Positions 11,661-22,662 of a DNA stretch of 64,000 nt are shown one piece after another. The stretch covers positions 1 to 64,000 of the forward strand of contig JAQUEK010000002.1 in NCBI GenBank assembly GCA_028685185.1, written 5' to 3'. The translations under genes and the position numbers were made by a program. Source of the DNA: Candidatus Altimarinota bacterium. Lineage in GTDB: Bacteria; Patescibacteriota; Gracilibacteria; BD1-5; UBA2023. Position 1 is the first letter of the stretch; each line of letters opens with the position of its first letter. The notes under the pieces were generated by a model. The model searched no databases. It had not been told where the DNA came from and saw only the letters and a list, made by a program, of their open reading frames with translations.

Positions 11661-11682
11661 ATTTTTTTATTAAAATGTAATA

Positions 11683-11709
11683 GACCAAGGATGATATTCA
11701 TCCTTGGTC
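11683..11709. terminator. hairpin between the two PKD genes
   Basis: Perfect 12-bp stem GACCAAGGATGA / TCATCCTTGGTC with a three-base loop. The U-tract on the minus strand is weak, so it may attenuate rather than stop transcription into the downstream PKD gene. Confidence 0.6.
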
Positions 11710-11715
11710 ATTTGA

Positions 11716-14700
11716 TTATTTTAACCATTCAGGTAACTCATCAGAATTCTCTATGGGTATGTTTTTCTTAGGTTTTTTGACAGATGTAGGCTTTTCTTGA
11801 ACAATATCTTCATTGTCAGTATTTTTCTTCGGAGCTTTTTTAACTTTTGCAACTGGAAGATCTTCTATTTCAGAAGTCTTTTCAATCTCTTCTTTGTCTT
11901 CCTCAGTTTTTTCTGAAAAAGATCATTTAAGCCAGTCAGGAAGATCTGATTCATCCAAGTCAGCAGCTACAGCTTCTTTCTCTTCAGAGAATTCTTCTTG
12001 CAGAAGGGGAGATTGGATTGTTTCATCTTCTATTTCAGAAGTCTTTTCAATCTCTTCTTTGTCTTCCTCAGTTTTTTCTGAAAAAGATCATTTAAGCCAG
12101 TCAGGAAGATCTGATTCATCCAAGTCAGCAGCTACAGCTTCTTTCTCTTCAGATGTTTCCTCTATTGCTGGAGATTGTTCTGATTCCTCTTCTTTGGTAT
12201 CTGTTTTTGTAAGCTCTTCATGCACTTCTTTTTGTATTTCTCAAGCGTCCATTCATTTAAGCCAGCTTGGCATTTCATTTTCATCGAAGCTTAATTCCTT
12301 CTTCTCTCCAGTTTCTTTCTCTTCAGCTTGTTCATCTGTATTTTGTGTTTCTGTAACAGTTTCAGTGAAAGAGGGGATTGACCCGACTGAAACATCTTCA
12401 GTGCTAGAGCTTTTCAGCCAATCAGGTATAGCTTGAGATGTTGTATTCTCTGCTATTACTTCAGGTTCCTTGATTAATTCCTCAGGCTTTTTCTCTTCTT
12501 CTATAGCTTTGATTTCAACAACTTTGTTTACAATATCAAGAACATCATCTTTTTTCTTAAAGGTTTCAACTGGAGCATCAGGACTAATTGCCTTTTCTCT
12601 CAGGAATTTCTCGATAAGGAAATCTTGGAACAATAGGTTTTCATTTCTGTTCACTATCTTGAAGTAGATGAAGAAACCTGCTATGACTCATAATATCGCC
12701 AATATAAGATATCAGAACAACTTCACGAATCAGACGATGAATCATATTAATGCAGAACCTTGTTCAGCATTTGTCTGCTCTGAAATCTCCTTAGGAACAT
12801 TAGCTTGTCATCAATATATTATTGCTTCCAATTGGGATCTTATTATAAGCTTATCCTTATTATCGATATTTGAATCATTCTTGACATATTCAAGTATGGA
12901 TGTTCACAGATCTTTGTTTAATTTCGTATTTACAGGATGAGACAATATCTCATCTATATTTTTCATTATACTGTCATAATTCGGATTTGATTTCGGAATC
13001 AATGATTTCAATATCTTTACAGCAACGGTTATCTCATCTTTAACCTGATCCTGCTTTACCAGAAGATTCTCCAGAAGATTATAGAACTCATCTTTGATCT
13101 TCTGATCAAGAGTTAATCAATCCACATACGATTCAAAATCTATTATAGCTTTGGTTTTTTCTCTATCGTCAAACCAATTATCCTGGATTGCAGATAAGTT
13201 CTGCATCATCTTAACTTCATTCTGTTTTCCTGATTTCTTTATAAGATCCTTTATCAGTTCAAGATTTATCTTATCTTGCTCTGAAATCTCAGTACTGATC
13301 TTTGGTTCTTCTGATTTTTTCGGTTCAGTGAAGAATCCGAATTCCATTTTTATATCTTTGAATTCAATAAGATTATTTCCTTCGAAGATTGAGAATCTGA
13401 CAGTCTTGCTTTTTGAATTTACAACCAAATCCTTTATTACAAACGGCTCTCATTTCTCGAATGAAGTTGAAGTCTTATTATCACAGTCGTCGTCAGCGGT
13501 TCAATTCAAATCAGAATCCAATGATATATCCGTATCAACGCAATATTTTGTTATATTTCATTTTGATTCTCAAAGATATACGAAAACCTTTTCTTTGGCA
13601 TCCTTCACTTTTATTGTTCAGTTTTCGATTATAGGGAAAGTGAAATATATTAGGTTATTCGCTGATTTCCTTATCTTAAGGCTGTTTATTATATCCTTTT
13701 TAACGAAAGCTGTCATCTCCTTGCTGTCGCTTCAGTCAAAAACCTTCAAAGTTGCTTTTGATGTGAAATCTCATTTTCAGAAATCATAAACGAAATAATC
13801 AAGATTATCAGACAATATTGAATTTCAAAGATTCCAAGAAGCGGTATTATATAATCAGCTTGTCGTATTGAAAAGGATAAGCTTGCTTCATATTGCGAAA
13901 TATTCGAAATTTGGCTTAAGATTATTCTTTACAAATATTTGTTGGTTTTTTGTATTTGAAACACCTTTGTATGTAACTTTAACCTTAAAGTTATAGTTTC
14001 AAGGAGTCATATAATTATGCTTTATCTGCGGTGTCGATGTGGTCTCATCATATATTCAGTCTCAATCGAAATCCCATTTATATTCTATCTTGGATGAGAT
14101 ATCCCTTCATAATATATCCTTCACTCAAAGCCTGAAATTGATTTCATCTCATACTGCAATCGATGTCTTATCAGTAGAAAGGTCGATTATCGGTGTGTTT
14201 ATGTTATTTGATGATAATGTTATGAAATATCTGTCTTCAGATGCTTCATCCGTATTTGTCTTTGCTCAATTTGAATCCTCAGCTATCAGTACGAAATAAT
14301 ATTTTCCTGAAATCTTCGGTAGAACAAAAGTTGAATATGGGTTTTTTGTAATCCTATAATCCTGTGGTTCAGAATCAGAATCGGTATAATAATACCAAAG
14401 ATATGAAACTATGACCCCATCCTCATCTTTAGGATTATTTGCAGTCACTTTCACTACGACAGGATCACTATCAATATTTGCTGTTGCTATGGAAAGTCAT
14501 GTAATTTTTGGTGGAAGGTTTTCAACCTTAACATAAGAGATATTCTTATGGATCTTTCATGTTTTCTGGCTCTTTACAACAAGAGAGATAGGGAAACATC
14601 ATAATTCATCGAATTTGAAATTAGCCTTTTTCTGTGTGGATATCTTACCCAGATAGGTCCATGAATAATCCAATCCGCTATTTGTTCAATCTATATTTAT

Positions 14701-17025
14701 GCTTTCTTCTCATGAAAGCTCTATAGGTTTTGATCTGTCTATTATATATGCATCTTTTCAATCACATACACCTGATGTCTCAAATATCTCAGAACTCTCT
14801 TTTTTAAGGGTTATCAGAGCAAAAGGACTATCTCAATAAGTGACATATATTTTTCTTGAAATTGAATTTGTTGTTGATTTATCTCATTTGACTATGACAG
14901 TTACAGTGAAATTTCATGATTTGCTGTATGTATGGTACATTCTTCAGTTTTGGCTGATTTCAGTTGTTCAGTCTCAAAATTTCCATTCATATGAATTTGC
15001 TTCTTTCGATTCAGCTATGAATGCAACAGATTTTCACATCTGGACGATTTTCGGTGTGAAGTTAAGCTTTATTGAAAGCAATGAAGTAACAGTGACATCT
15101 TTTTTCACAGTTACTGTCTTTCATTCATCATTGGATATCTCCAATAATATCTTATGAACTCAAAGCGTATCGAAAGTATAGCTTCATAAGCTTCAGTCAC
15201 GGCTTGAATTTTCAAGGTCAACCTTCTGTCAATCCATATACCAGCTGAACTTAAGATTTGAGCTGCTGAATGTATCAGGATCAAAACTTTGTGTTGCATC
15301 CAAGAAAACAGTATTAGGGGCTTCAGAATTCTTCATTTTAGCTGTAAAAGATCAGATCGGATTCCTTGATTCAATGGTTATCACTCTCGTATCAGTATCT
15401 TCCTTTCAAGAAGGAGCTGTAGATTTTAGCCTAACGCTGAATTTTCAGGTCCTGAGGAATTTATATGATATATTTTCCTTTGAAGATGTCAGAAGAGTCT
15501 GATCATTAGTTAGATCGATTATCTTCCATTCATAATTCAATTTTCAAGGCATGAAATATGTGTTTGTGCTTATCTTGAAATCCTCTCAGACAAATCATGT
15601 AAGTTTGCTTACCTTGATAGCAGCTATAGGATCCCTTACTTCAAGTTCAAGATTCTTTGTTATTTCCTTATTCTCATTCGTCTGAATTTTCAGCTTAAGC
15701 TTGTATATTCCTTCATTCATATAGTACTGCTTTTCTATCCTTGGATAAAGGTCATAAAAAGTAGTATTACCATTTCCGAAATCCCATATTGTTCTTGTGA
15801 ATGTCGATCATCATGCAGCCTGGCTTGCAGTCGCATCTATGATGATTCATGATTTTCATATCTGAGGTGTTATCTTGAATCTATCTAAATCCGAAACATT
15901 AATTCAGTTGATATAAAAAAAAATCGTTCAGATTTTCGGCATTACATTTATGTTTATACTTGAGGAAAACGGAAGAGTGTCTATTTTTCATTTCGAGTTC
16001 CTGCTGGCCGAGACTATATCAAGATTCACTATATATGTCCTTTCGCTTTTGAATGTATATGATATCGAAGGTCACGTTCACAGGATATTTTTCGATCAAT
16101 CCGAATTTTTCAGCCACCATATATAATTGCTGCTAGGTACAGTAACTCATGACGGATCAATGACTTCAGCAACCCTAAGGCTTGTTGTCAATGGTGCATT
16201 TCAAGATGTAGGATTTGCAACGATTTTAGCGCTGATCCTAGGAATCTTTGTTTTGTTTACGAATTCATTTATTTTCTTTGCAAGCTCTGTGATTTTTGTT
16301 TCAGAATCAGGAGCAGCTTTAACGACATCTATTGCGATAAGAAGATTCTTCGCTATGCTATTATTTCAAACGAAGTCATTGTTGTCAGGAAAAGTGCTTA
16401 TCGCTCAATTGACGAACGTCTCTAACCTATCAAGGTTGGCTGAATCAAGGCTTCAATTTATCTTGTAATCCCTTTCAAGCTGGCTTGTCAGAAGCTCAAC
16501 TCATTTCTTGTATTCGTCGAAGGTATTTTTATCATTTGTGGTATACGCATAGGTTCTATCCACAAGGCTTGGCATATAAACCGTAGATGAGTCATTCAGC
16601 ACTTTAATTATGAATGATACAATTGAATACGCCAAAAATATTATCACTATTCATATTGCGACATTTGAAATGTTCTTTTTTGATTTTTTGACATTCTCTT
16701 CATTTCATCATGCAGTCAGGATATTGAATCAAGCATATATTATATAGAGAACTCAGATAAGAGCGACGAAAAACATCAGGTATGCAGTGATATCCTGGAT
16801 ATAATTGGAAAACTTCTTCTCCGTTTCAATGTTTTGTACATCTTGTTTTACGATACTGACTCACTTTTCAATACTACAATCATCTCAATCCTTACAATAG
16901 ATTATCTGGTCATTATTGTTCAGTTCGAATATCGAAGCACCATAGCCGATTCAGAACGAAACGAAAAAACTAAATATAATCAATAGTTTATACAGATTGA
17001 ATTTTTGCTTTTGAAAAATACTCAT
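11716..17025 (-). CDS. giant 1769-residue surface protein: pilin-like membrane domain, PKD array, PxWLK tail
   Basis: One uninterrupted frame of 1770 codons with TGA as glycine. Residues 1-170: signal/anchor helix and two membrane helices with IIYAGFNILTAGGNEENVKK, typical of the T4SS-pilin-like family of CPR bacteria. About 200-1240: PKD/Ig-like repeats (TIWDFGNGNTTFYD, YEWKFGD-like cores) and an acidic calcium-loop-like stretch near 1175 (DSDLNGTADDDCDN). About 1433-1457: another membrane helix (LILAILGVIAGFFIYFKI). About 1460-1769: acidic, Glu/Lys-rich cytoplasmic tail with five copies of P-x-WLK, the last at the C-terminus. Part of the tail is an exact internal duplication. No enzyme domain seen; probable adhesin or scaffold linking surface and cytoplasm. 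Confidence 0.85.
11860..12153 (-). repeat. exact 129-bp direct repeat inside the giant gene tail
   Basis: 11860-11988 and 12025-12153 are identical over 129 bases (43 codons), with a period of 165 bases (55 codons). Each copy encodes EEKEAVAADLDESDLPDWLK plus a charged segment. Both copies stay in frame. Confidence 0.92.
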
Positions 17026-17093
17026 CTTATTAAAATTATTAAATATTACTCATTGATTCTAGCATAATATTTACGATTATGCAAAAAATACGT

Positions 17094-18530
17094 TTATTTA
17101 CATTCTTGATCGAATCAAGATAAGTCAATAAGATGACTCTTATTACAATCTATGTTTTTTATTCAATTTCCTAACATATCTGAATTATCCCTTGTTTTAG
17201 GGGTTTCTGGATCATTTTCCGATCAAGAATCTTCAGAGATATTCTCTCAGAGATTCTTATTGAAATAATTATCGAAATCAGTCTTAAGTCATTTATCAAA
17301 GCTTGACAATGATACTCTATCAACAAGAAAGCTTGAATATTTGACCCTGTCGAATGTCTTACTCATCTCTTCTTCCAATCTTCCTCATTCCAATGCTTTC
17401 AGTGATGGAAGATAATATGTGAAGGATTTCAGATACTTTTCTTGGGTTTCCTGTCTTGTAAGATAATTAAGGAAACTATAAGCCATCTCTTCATTTTGAG
17501 TCAATTTTGATATGGCAAGGTAATTATAGTTGATTATATTGATGAGATTTACCTTATCATCTTTTCATTTAAGCGATATCTGAGGCAATTCAGATGACCT
17601 TAAAAATCTCTCGTTCAATTCAGTATTTCATGAAGCTCTTTTTATTGCCAATTCTATTTCTTTCAATAATGAAGGGTATCATATTATCATTCATATCTTT
17701 CATCTTACAAACAGATCTACCGTAGTGAATCACAGGCTATCCATCTCTTTCTTAAAAGGCATCAGATTATTGTTCGGGTCATTTGAATATGATTCGTAAG
17801 CCTTTAGCGCCAAAAGAGAATTATTAAGCTTCATATTCTTATATGTATTCGTTCATTTCTGAAGAAGGAAAACAGAAAACACATCCGCAGCATTGAAGAT
17901 ATATTTTCAAGATAGTCATAATGCTACAGTGGAATAATCGGTTCATCAGCTAGAGGAGCTTATCTCTTCGTCAAGATCAGCCCAAGTCAGCGGCACATTC
18001 TTTACAAGTTTCCAATTATAGAAGATTCAAAGCGTTTCATATCAGAGAGGAACTCATTTGAGGTATGATTTAACCACGTCATCTCATTCTTCATTTTTCT
18101 CCTTGTTTCTTATTATAAGGTCATCAAAAGCTTTATTATATCTTTTTTGGAATTCCTCTATATTTATCTTTGTACCTGGGATTGCAGAAATCTTTCATTC
18201 CAGAAGTTCTCATCAGTTATTGTTTATGGTAAGTATATCAGGTCAGTTTCAGTCTGCCATTACAGTCAGCAAGGTTTTCTCATAATCTTCATAAGAAGCA
18301 AATTTCGTGAATTTTATATTTTTTTTGTTGTATTGGGGGAATCGTTCCTTGAATCATGTTATTATGTCTGAATATCAAGCGGTCTCATCACCGACCACCC
18401 AAACGCTGAAGTCTTTAGGTCATGTATCCTTTACAACTGTAGGTTTTGATCCTAATGCGGAAATTCAAATCAACAGCAAAACCACTGACACAAGTCAGAT
18501 TATTGCAAATATTATCTTGTTTTTTGACAC
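17094..18530 (-). CDS. ABC transporter extracellular solute-binding protein, sugar type
   Basis: 478 residues. Signal anchor at 1-25, then a periplasmic-binding-protein fold of family 1: FSVWVVGDET, ITGFKERFPQYN, LLTVMADGNGPDILTINNNG, and a central YETLGIFYNWKLVKNVPLTW that matches the maltose-binding type hinge. It captures a carbohydrate for an ABC importer; no permease or ATPase lies in the window. Start is GTG at 18530 because an in-frame TAA lies three codons upstream. About 35 bases of C-terminal extension beyond the core are Asp/Ser-rich. Confidence 0.88.
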
Positions 18531-18577
18531 TGTTTCTTAAATTAAGGATTTAAAATAATTTATAGTGGATCATTTCT

Positions 18578-18886
18578 TTAATTTGCCAGAAAATGCAGAT
18601 GCAGGTGGAATATGACCTGTCATCATTTTTCTCATACATTGAACTTCAGCTGATATCAGTCTATTGATCTTTCCTTTGCAAGATCTCTTGCAAGAGTGAA
18701 CATTCATCAGACGATATCGCTATCAGAATCATCCAATGATGAGATCGATTCTATATGTTTTTTTGGAATTATCAGCATATGAATCGGGGCTTTAGGATAA
18801 AGGTCGTTTATCACTATATAGTTTTCGTCTTCGTAAACCGGATCTGAAGGTATTTCCTTATTGATTATCTTGCAGAATATATCCAT
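18578..18886 (-). CDS. HIT-family nucleotide hydrolase/transferase
   Basis: 102 residues, the usual size of a Hint/PKCI-type HIT protein. N-terminus MDIFCKIINKEIPSDPVYED and the catalytic histidine triad HLHLHFLA near residue 97. The family hydrolyses nucleoside phosphoramidates and related compounds. Located 48 bases upstream of the solute-binding protein gene on the same strand. Confidence 0.93.
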
Positions 18887-19067
18887 ATTTATATTTTTAG
18901 CATTTATTTTCTTGAATTATATCAAAAAAAGTAAAAATTCAAATTTACAATTTATGTTTTAATTATAAAGAATTGAATATTACGATTTATTGATTGTAAT
19001 TTATATTTAAGTAAAGTTGAAAAAAAATAAAAAACCATAAAATGGAACAACTGAGATTTTAACCAAA

Positions 19068-20519
19068 ATGAATATAATGAATTATTTTTTGCAGACTTTC
19101 TGATGCCAGATGAATTATGCTGATTCGGAGAAGATAAATATGGTGCTGTTGCAGAGCTGATTCAAGAAGGTTAGTTCTTTGAAGGATGCGGATCTTGTCA
19201 TTTTCAATACATGCAGTGTCAGAAAAAAATGAGAAGACAAGGTTTTTTGAATGATAAACGATTTAAGGAAAGAAGAAAAGATAACTTGAAAAAAGATGAT
19301 TATCTGAATTTCAGGTTGTATGGTTAGAAAAACCTGATTGAATCAGAAATTATATGATTTCAAAGGTGATAGGGAAGCGACGAAAAATATAGAATTCCTT
19401 GATAGCAATGAATCTGTGTTAAATTCGGATGATAAGATATTCTGAAGGACTGATAAGATTGACTTCGTTTTCAGGATAGAAGAGATAAATTTTCTCACAA
19501 AGCTCCTCTCCATCATATTCAAAAAGGATATCTGAAATGATGAGAAGTTCAATGAATATCTTCAGATAAGGCAATATCAGGAAAATGTAGGTTCTGCGAA
19601 TGTCATAATTCAGACCTGATGTGATAATTTTTGTACGTACTGTATAGTCCCTCATACAAGGTGAAGGGAAAAATCACGCGAAAAAATTGATATATTGGAT
19701 GAAATCAGAGAAGTTGCTGTAAATTGAACCAAAGAAGTCTATCTTATCTGACAGAATGTGAACAGCTATTGAAAGGAATTCAATGCGAAATTATGGAATA
19801 TGTGAGAATTAAGATGGAATCCGAAAAGTACTATAACTCCGTTTCGTGAACTTCTAAATGAAGTAAATAAGATAGATTGAATAGATAGAATAAGATTCAC
19901 GTCTTCAAATCCTCATGATATGACCAAGGATATACTTGATTCCCATTTTGAGCTCGATAAGACATGTAATTATCTTCATTTTGCCTTGCAATCAGGCGAC
20001 AATGATATCCTTAAATCAATGAACAGGAAACATACATATGAAGATTTTAAGGCTCAAGTCGAATATCTCAGATCAAAAGACCCATTATTCTCGATATCTA
20101 CAGATATAATAGTATGATTCCCATGAGAAACAGAGGAACAGTTCCAGAATACAGTCAATGCTTTCAAAGAGCTGGAATTCGATTTTGCTTTTATCGCAAG
20201 ATATAGCGAGAGATCAGGAACTATTGCTGCAACTAATTTCAAAGACAATGTATCAAGTCAGGAAAAAGCAAGAAGATGGCATATATTAAATCTTCTATTG
20301 GCAGAAAGCGTTGAAAAGAGATCGAAACCTATGATATGAAGAACTGAAGAGATTCTGATTTCATGAGTTTGAAAGTCCTGAAATTTCTATTGAAGGACAA
20401 GGAATTTCAAAGAAGTATCATTTCCATCAGATGATGATTCATTGAAGATAGGGGATATGGTGAATGTTACTATAGAGAAGCTTGATTGATGGATATTCAG
20501 ATGAACAATATCAAGATAA
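19068..20519 (+). CDS. miaB: tRNA-2-methylthio-N6-isopentenyladenosine synthase, MiaB family
   Basis: 483 residues. UPF0004 domain with cluster cysteines in FGCQMNYADSEK (about 13), NTCSVR (about 49) and ISGCMVR (about 87). Radical-SAM motif GCDNFCTYCIVPHTRG near 195-210, and the LQSGDNDILKSMNRKHT segment. A C-terminal TRAM-like part follows. A charged insert of about 60 residues sits between the two domains. Adds methylthio to position 37 of tRNAs reading UNN codons, using two Fe-S clusters. Divergent from the HIT gene, with 181 bases of AT-rich intergenic DNA. An alternative start ATG is at 19077. Confidence 0.93.
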
Positions 20520-20551
20520 AAAAAGAAACAGATCAATCTGTTTCTTTTTTT
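20518..20551. terminator. bidirectional intrinsic terminator after miaB
   Basis: Perfect 15-bp stem AAAAAAAGAAACAGA / TCTGTTTCTTTTTTT around TCAA; it overlaps the miaB stop codon and serves the convergent gene too. Confidence 0.9.
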
Positions 20552-20566
20552 GGTTCACTATATTTT

Positions 20567-21103
20567 TTAGCTTTTCGGTATTATAGATTCGATAGCTGCG
20601 AATGTCGCATCTTTTCATTTTGGCACTCTGATCGAAACTGTGTCTCAGATCTCAGCTTTCAGATATGTTATAGCCGCAAGAAGCACGCTGTAAGTCTTTC
20701 ATTCTGAGATGACCTGAAACTTATCTTTATTCTTTGTCAGGATTCAGATTTTTGTCTCGTGTTCGATTTCCTCTATTATCTTATATTGGATCTTTCAATC
20801 TGGTTTGATGATCGCTTTTAGCTTGCTTCATTGAGCAAGATGAGATTTTGATGCATAATTCTGAGGCACAGGATAAATATTTTGATCAGATCAAAGCATT
20901 GATTCTCATGTGAAAACTCATTCGATTATCTTATCTTCTCAGCTGTCATATGAATGAAGATCGTTTGTCTCTAGGAAGTCAGGATCCCTTTTCAGATCTT
21001 TACTATCCACCATTGTAGCAAGTATTTTCTTTGCTGAGCTTATTGATTTTTCAGCTGAAATTATAAAATCTTTTATTGCCAATAATTTTTTGTTATCTAA
21101 CAT
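20567..21103 (-). CDS. conserved CPR hypothetical protein
   Basis: 178 residues. N-terminal helix, a loop of charged residues, then a domain at about 60-178: GVFTGESMLGSDQNIYPVPQ, NYASKSHLAQGSKLKAIIK, KTYSVLLAAITYLKAEIGD, and VSIRVPKGKDATFAAIESI. From memory, very similar proteins of this pattern are widespread in CPR genomes and are annotated only as hypothetical. It looks like a small beta-barrel/OB-type fold. No catalytic motif is seen. Confidence 0.75.
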
Positions 21104-21194
21104 TTTGTTTGTGTTTATATATTAATTTCTTGAATTATACTTTGTTTTTCTTTTTTTTCCAACATATATGATGTATACTTTTTTGAATATTTAT

Positions 21195-22040
21195 TTATAA
21201 GATATTTAAATACCAGAAAATTATCTTATCATAAAATAGCAATGATAGGAATAATCAGGCTCAAAGATAAGGTCAGAAGGGGATTGCCGTATCTTTTGAT
21301 TTTGTCTTCAATAGTATAAGGATTCAGAAAACGCTTCATATCATATATGCGAGCATCAATCATAACACTGCAATCTTGAATCATCATACAAGTCACATGA
21401 ATACAGCAATCCTCAGATCTCATCATCACATCCAAGCTCAGTCAGAAACCATTATCTGAGCCAAGAAAAAAAGGAATATGACAAGGCTTCATAATATTCA
21501 GTTTATCAGAGGAATACTTAGTAATACATTATCAAAATCCTTATAGAATCAGAAGAGGTTAAAATCTTTAGATACCGATGCCACTATGAGAAGCAGAAAT
21601 ATGAATATGATTCATGGAATCATGATCTCATCAGGGATTTCCATATATAATATGTCATAGAATGTGAATGTCACTATCACAAATGAAATGAACAAGAAAA
21701 AACATAGTCGTATAATTTCTATATAATTTCATGACATTATCAATTCAAAATCTGTAAGATAGATTCATGATAGTAGGAATAGGATTCACATCGATACTTC
21801 AAGGAGAGGATAAACAGAACTTATCTTATTTTTGCAATATCTGCATTTTCATAAGCTTGTGACATATGATAATAAAGGAATAAGATCCATAAATCATAAT
21901 CTATGCTTGCAGTTTGGACATTCGCTTCTTCAATTCAGGATTCAAGGCTTCTTATTGAACCATCTGTGAATAAGCACTGAAGCGAAACTTCAGAATATCA
22001 GTCAGATTATGAACAGATATATAAGATAGATTGTTTGCAT
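21195..22040 (-). CDS. pilD: prepilin peptidase (type IV leader peptidase, A24)
   Basis: 281 residues. N-terminal membrane helix, then the zinc-binding loop CPNCKHRLGFMDLIPLLSYV with a second pair CRYC, as in PilD. Membrane helices follow, with the first aspartate in FYDILYMEIPDE and the second in the GGGD motif (WMGGGDLRIAVFMGL) near residue 200; its glycines are TGA. It cleaves and N-methylates prepilins in the inner membrane; a substrate is encoded at 8639-9232. Start lies 2 bases from the stop of the recO-like gene. Confidence 0.92.
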
Positions 22041-22041
22041 A

Positions 22042-22617
22042 TTATTTTAAATATAGATTATAGCTTTCCTTGTTGAATTCAGATATCTCATCCATCAGGG
22101 ATTCGGATATTCATTTTATCTGAATCATTTTCGTAACTTTATTGGATTTTGCGAATTCGAACAATTTCTTGAAATTCATGCTTTTTTCAGAATTGATTCA
22201 GATTCATGCTTTGGTTATAAGTTTCAATTTGAAGAATTCCGTAGAGTTCTTGTTCATCTCATTATTCTCCATAAGCTCTATGAGTTCAAGATATTCATCG
22301 AATGTATTTTCAGATGGAACTCATTCAGGGATAATCTTATAAAGGTATGTTATAAGTTCAAGTATGTTTGATATGGATCCGAATGTCAGGCTAGAATAAT
22401 TTATTATCTTCTTTATTTTGTACGAATCTATTTGATTTACGTTTCATTTTGTTGTTATGGAAACATTTATGACATTTCATATGTCAATCGGATATTTTAG
22501 CTTCGACTCTCTTATCCAAGCACTTATCTTACCGAAATCTCTGGTGTAGATATAAACTATGCTTTTAGACTCCTTTATATGAAGCTTTTTCAGGATAATT
22601 CAATCTACAACAAACAT
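22042..22617 (-). CDS. recO: short RecO-like recombination mediator
   Basis: 191 residues against about 240 for RecO. The N-terminal OB fold is recognisable: VVDGIILKKLHIKESKSIVYIYTRDFGK, then ITTKGNVNQIDSYK, then a helical domain (FGSISNILELITYLYKI). The zinc cysteines are absent and the C-terminus is trimmed. In bacteria RecO loads RecA on SSB-coated DNA. Head of a two-gene unit with pilD. Identification rests on the N-terminal pattern. Confidence 0.72.
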
Positions 22618-22662
22618 AATGCTATAATTAAGCTAGAGTATATATTTAGGATATCATAATTA

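Noticed and set aside
11860-12153. CRISPR-like or tandem satellite array
   Set aside because: Only two copies, in frame, within a coding region; no spacers of uniform length anywhere in the window.
11813-12436. Long serine-rich plus-strand frame opposite the giant gene
   Set aside because: Antisense shadow of the acidic repeat tail; its composition mirrors Glu/Asp/Lys codons and it has no family pattern.
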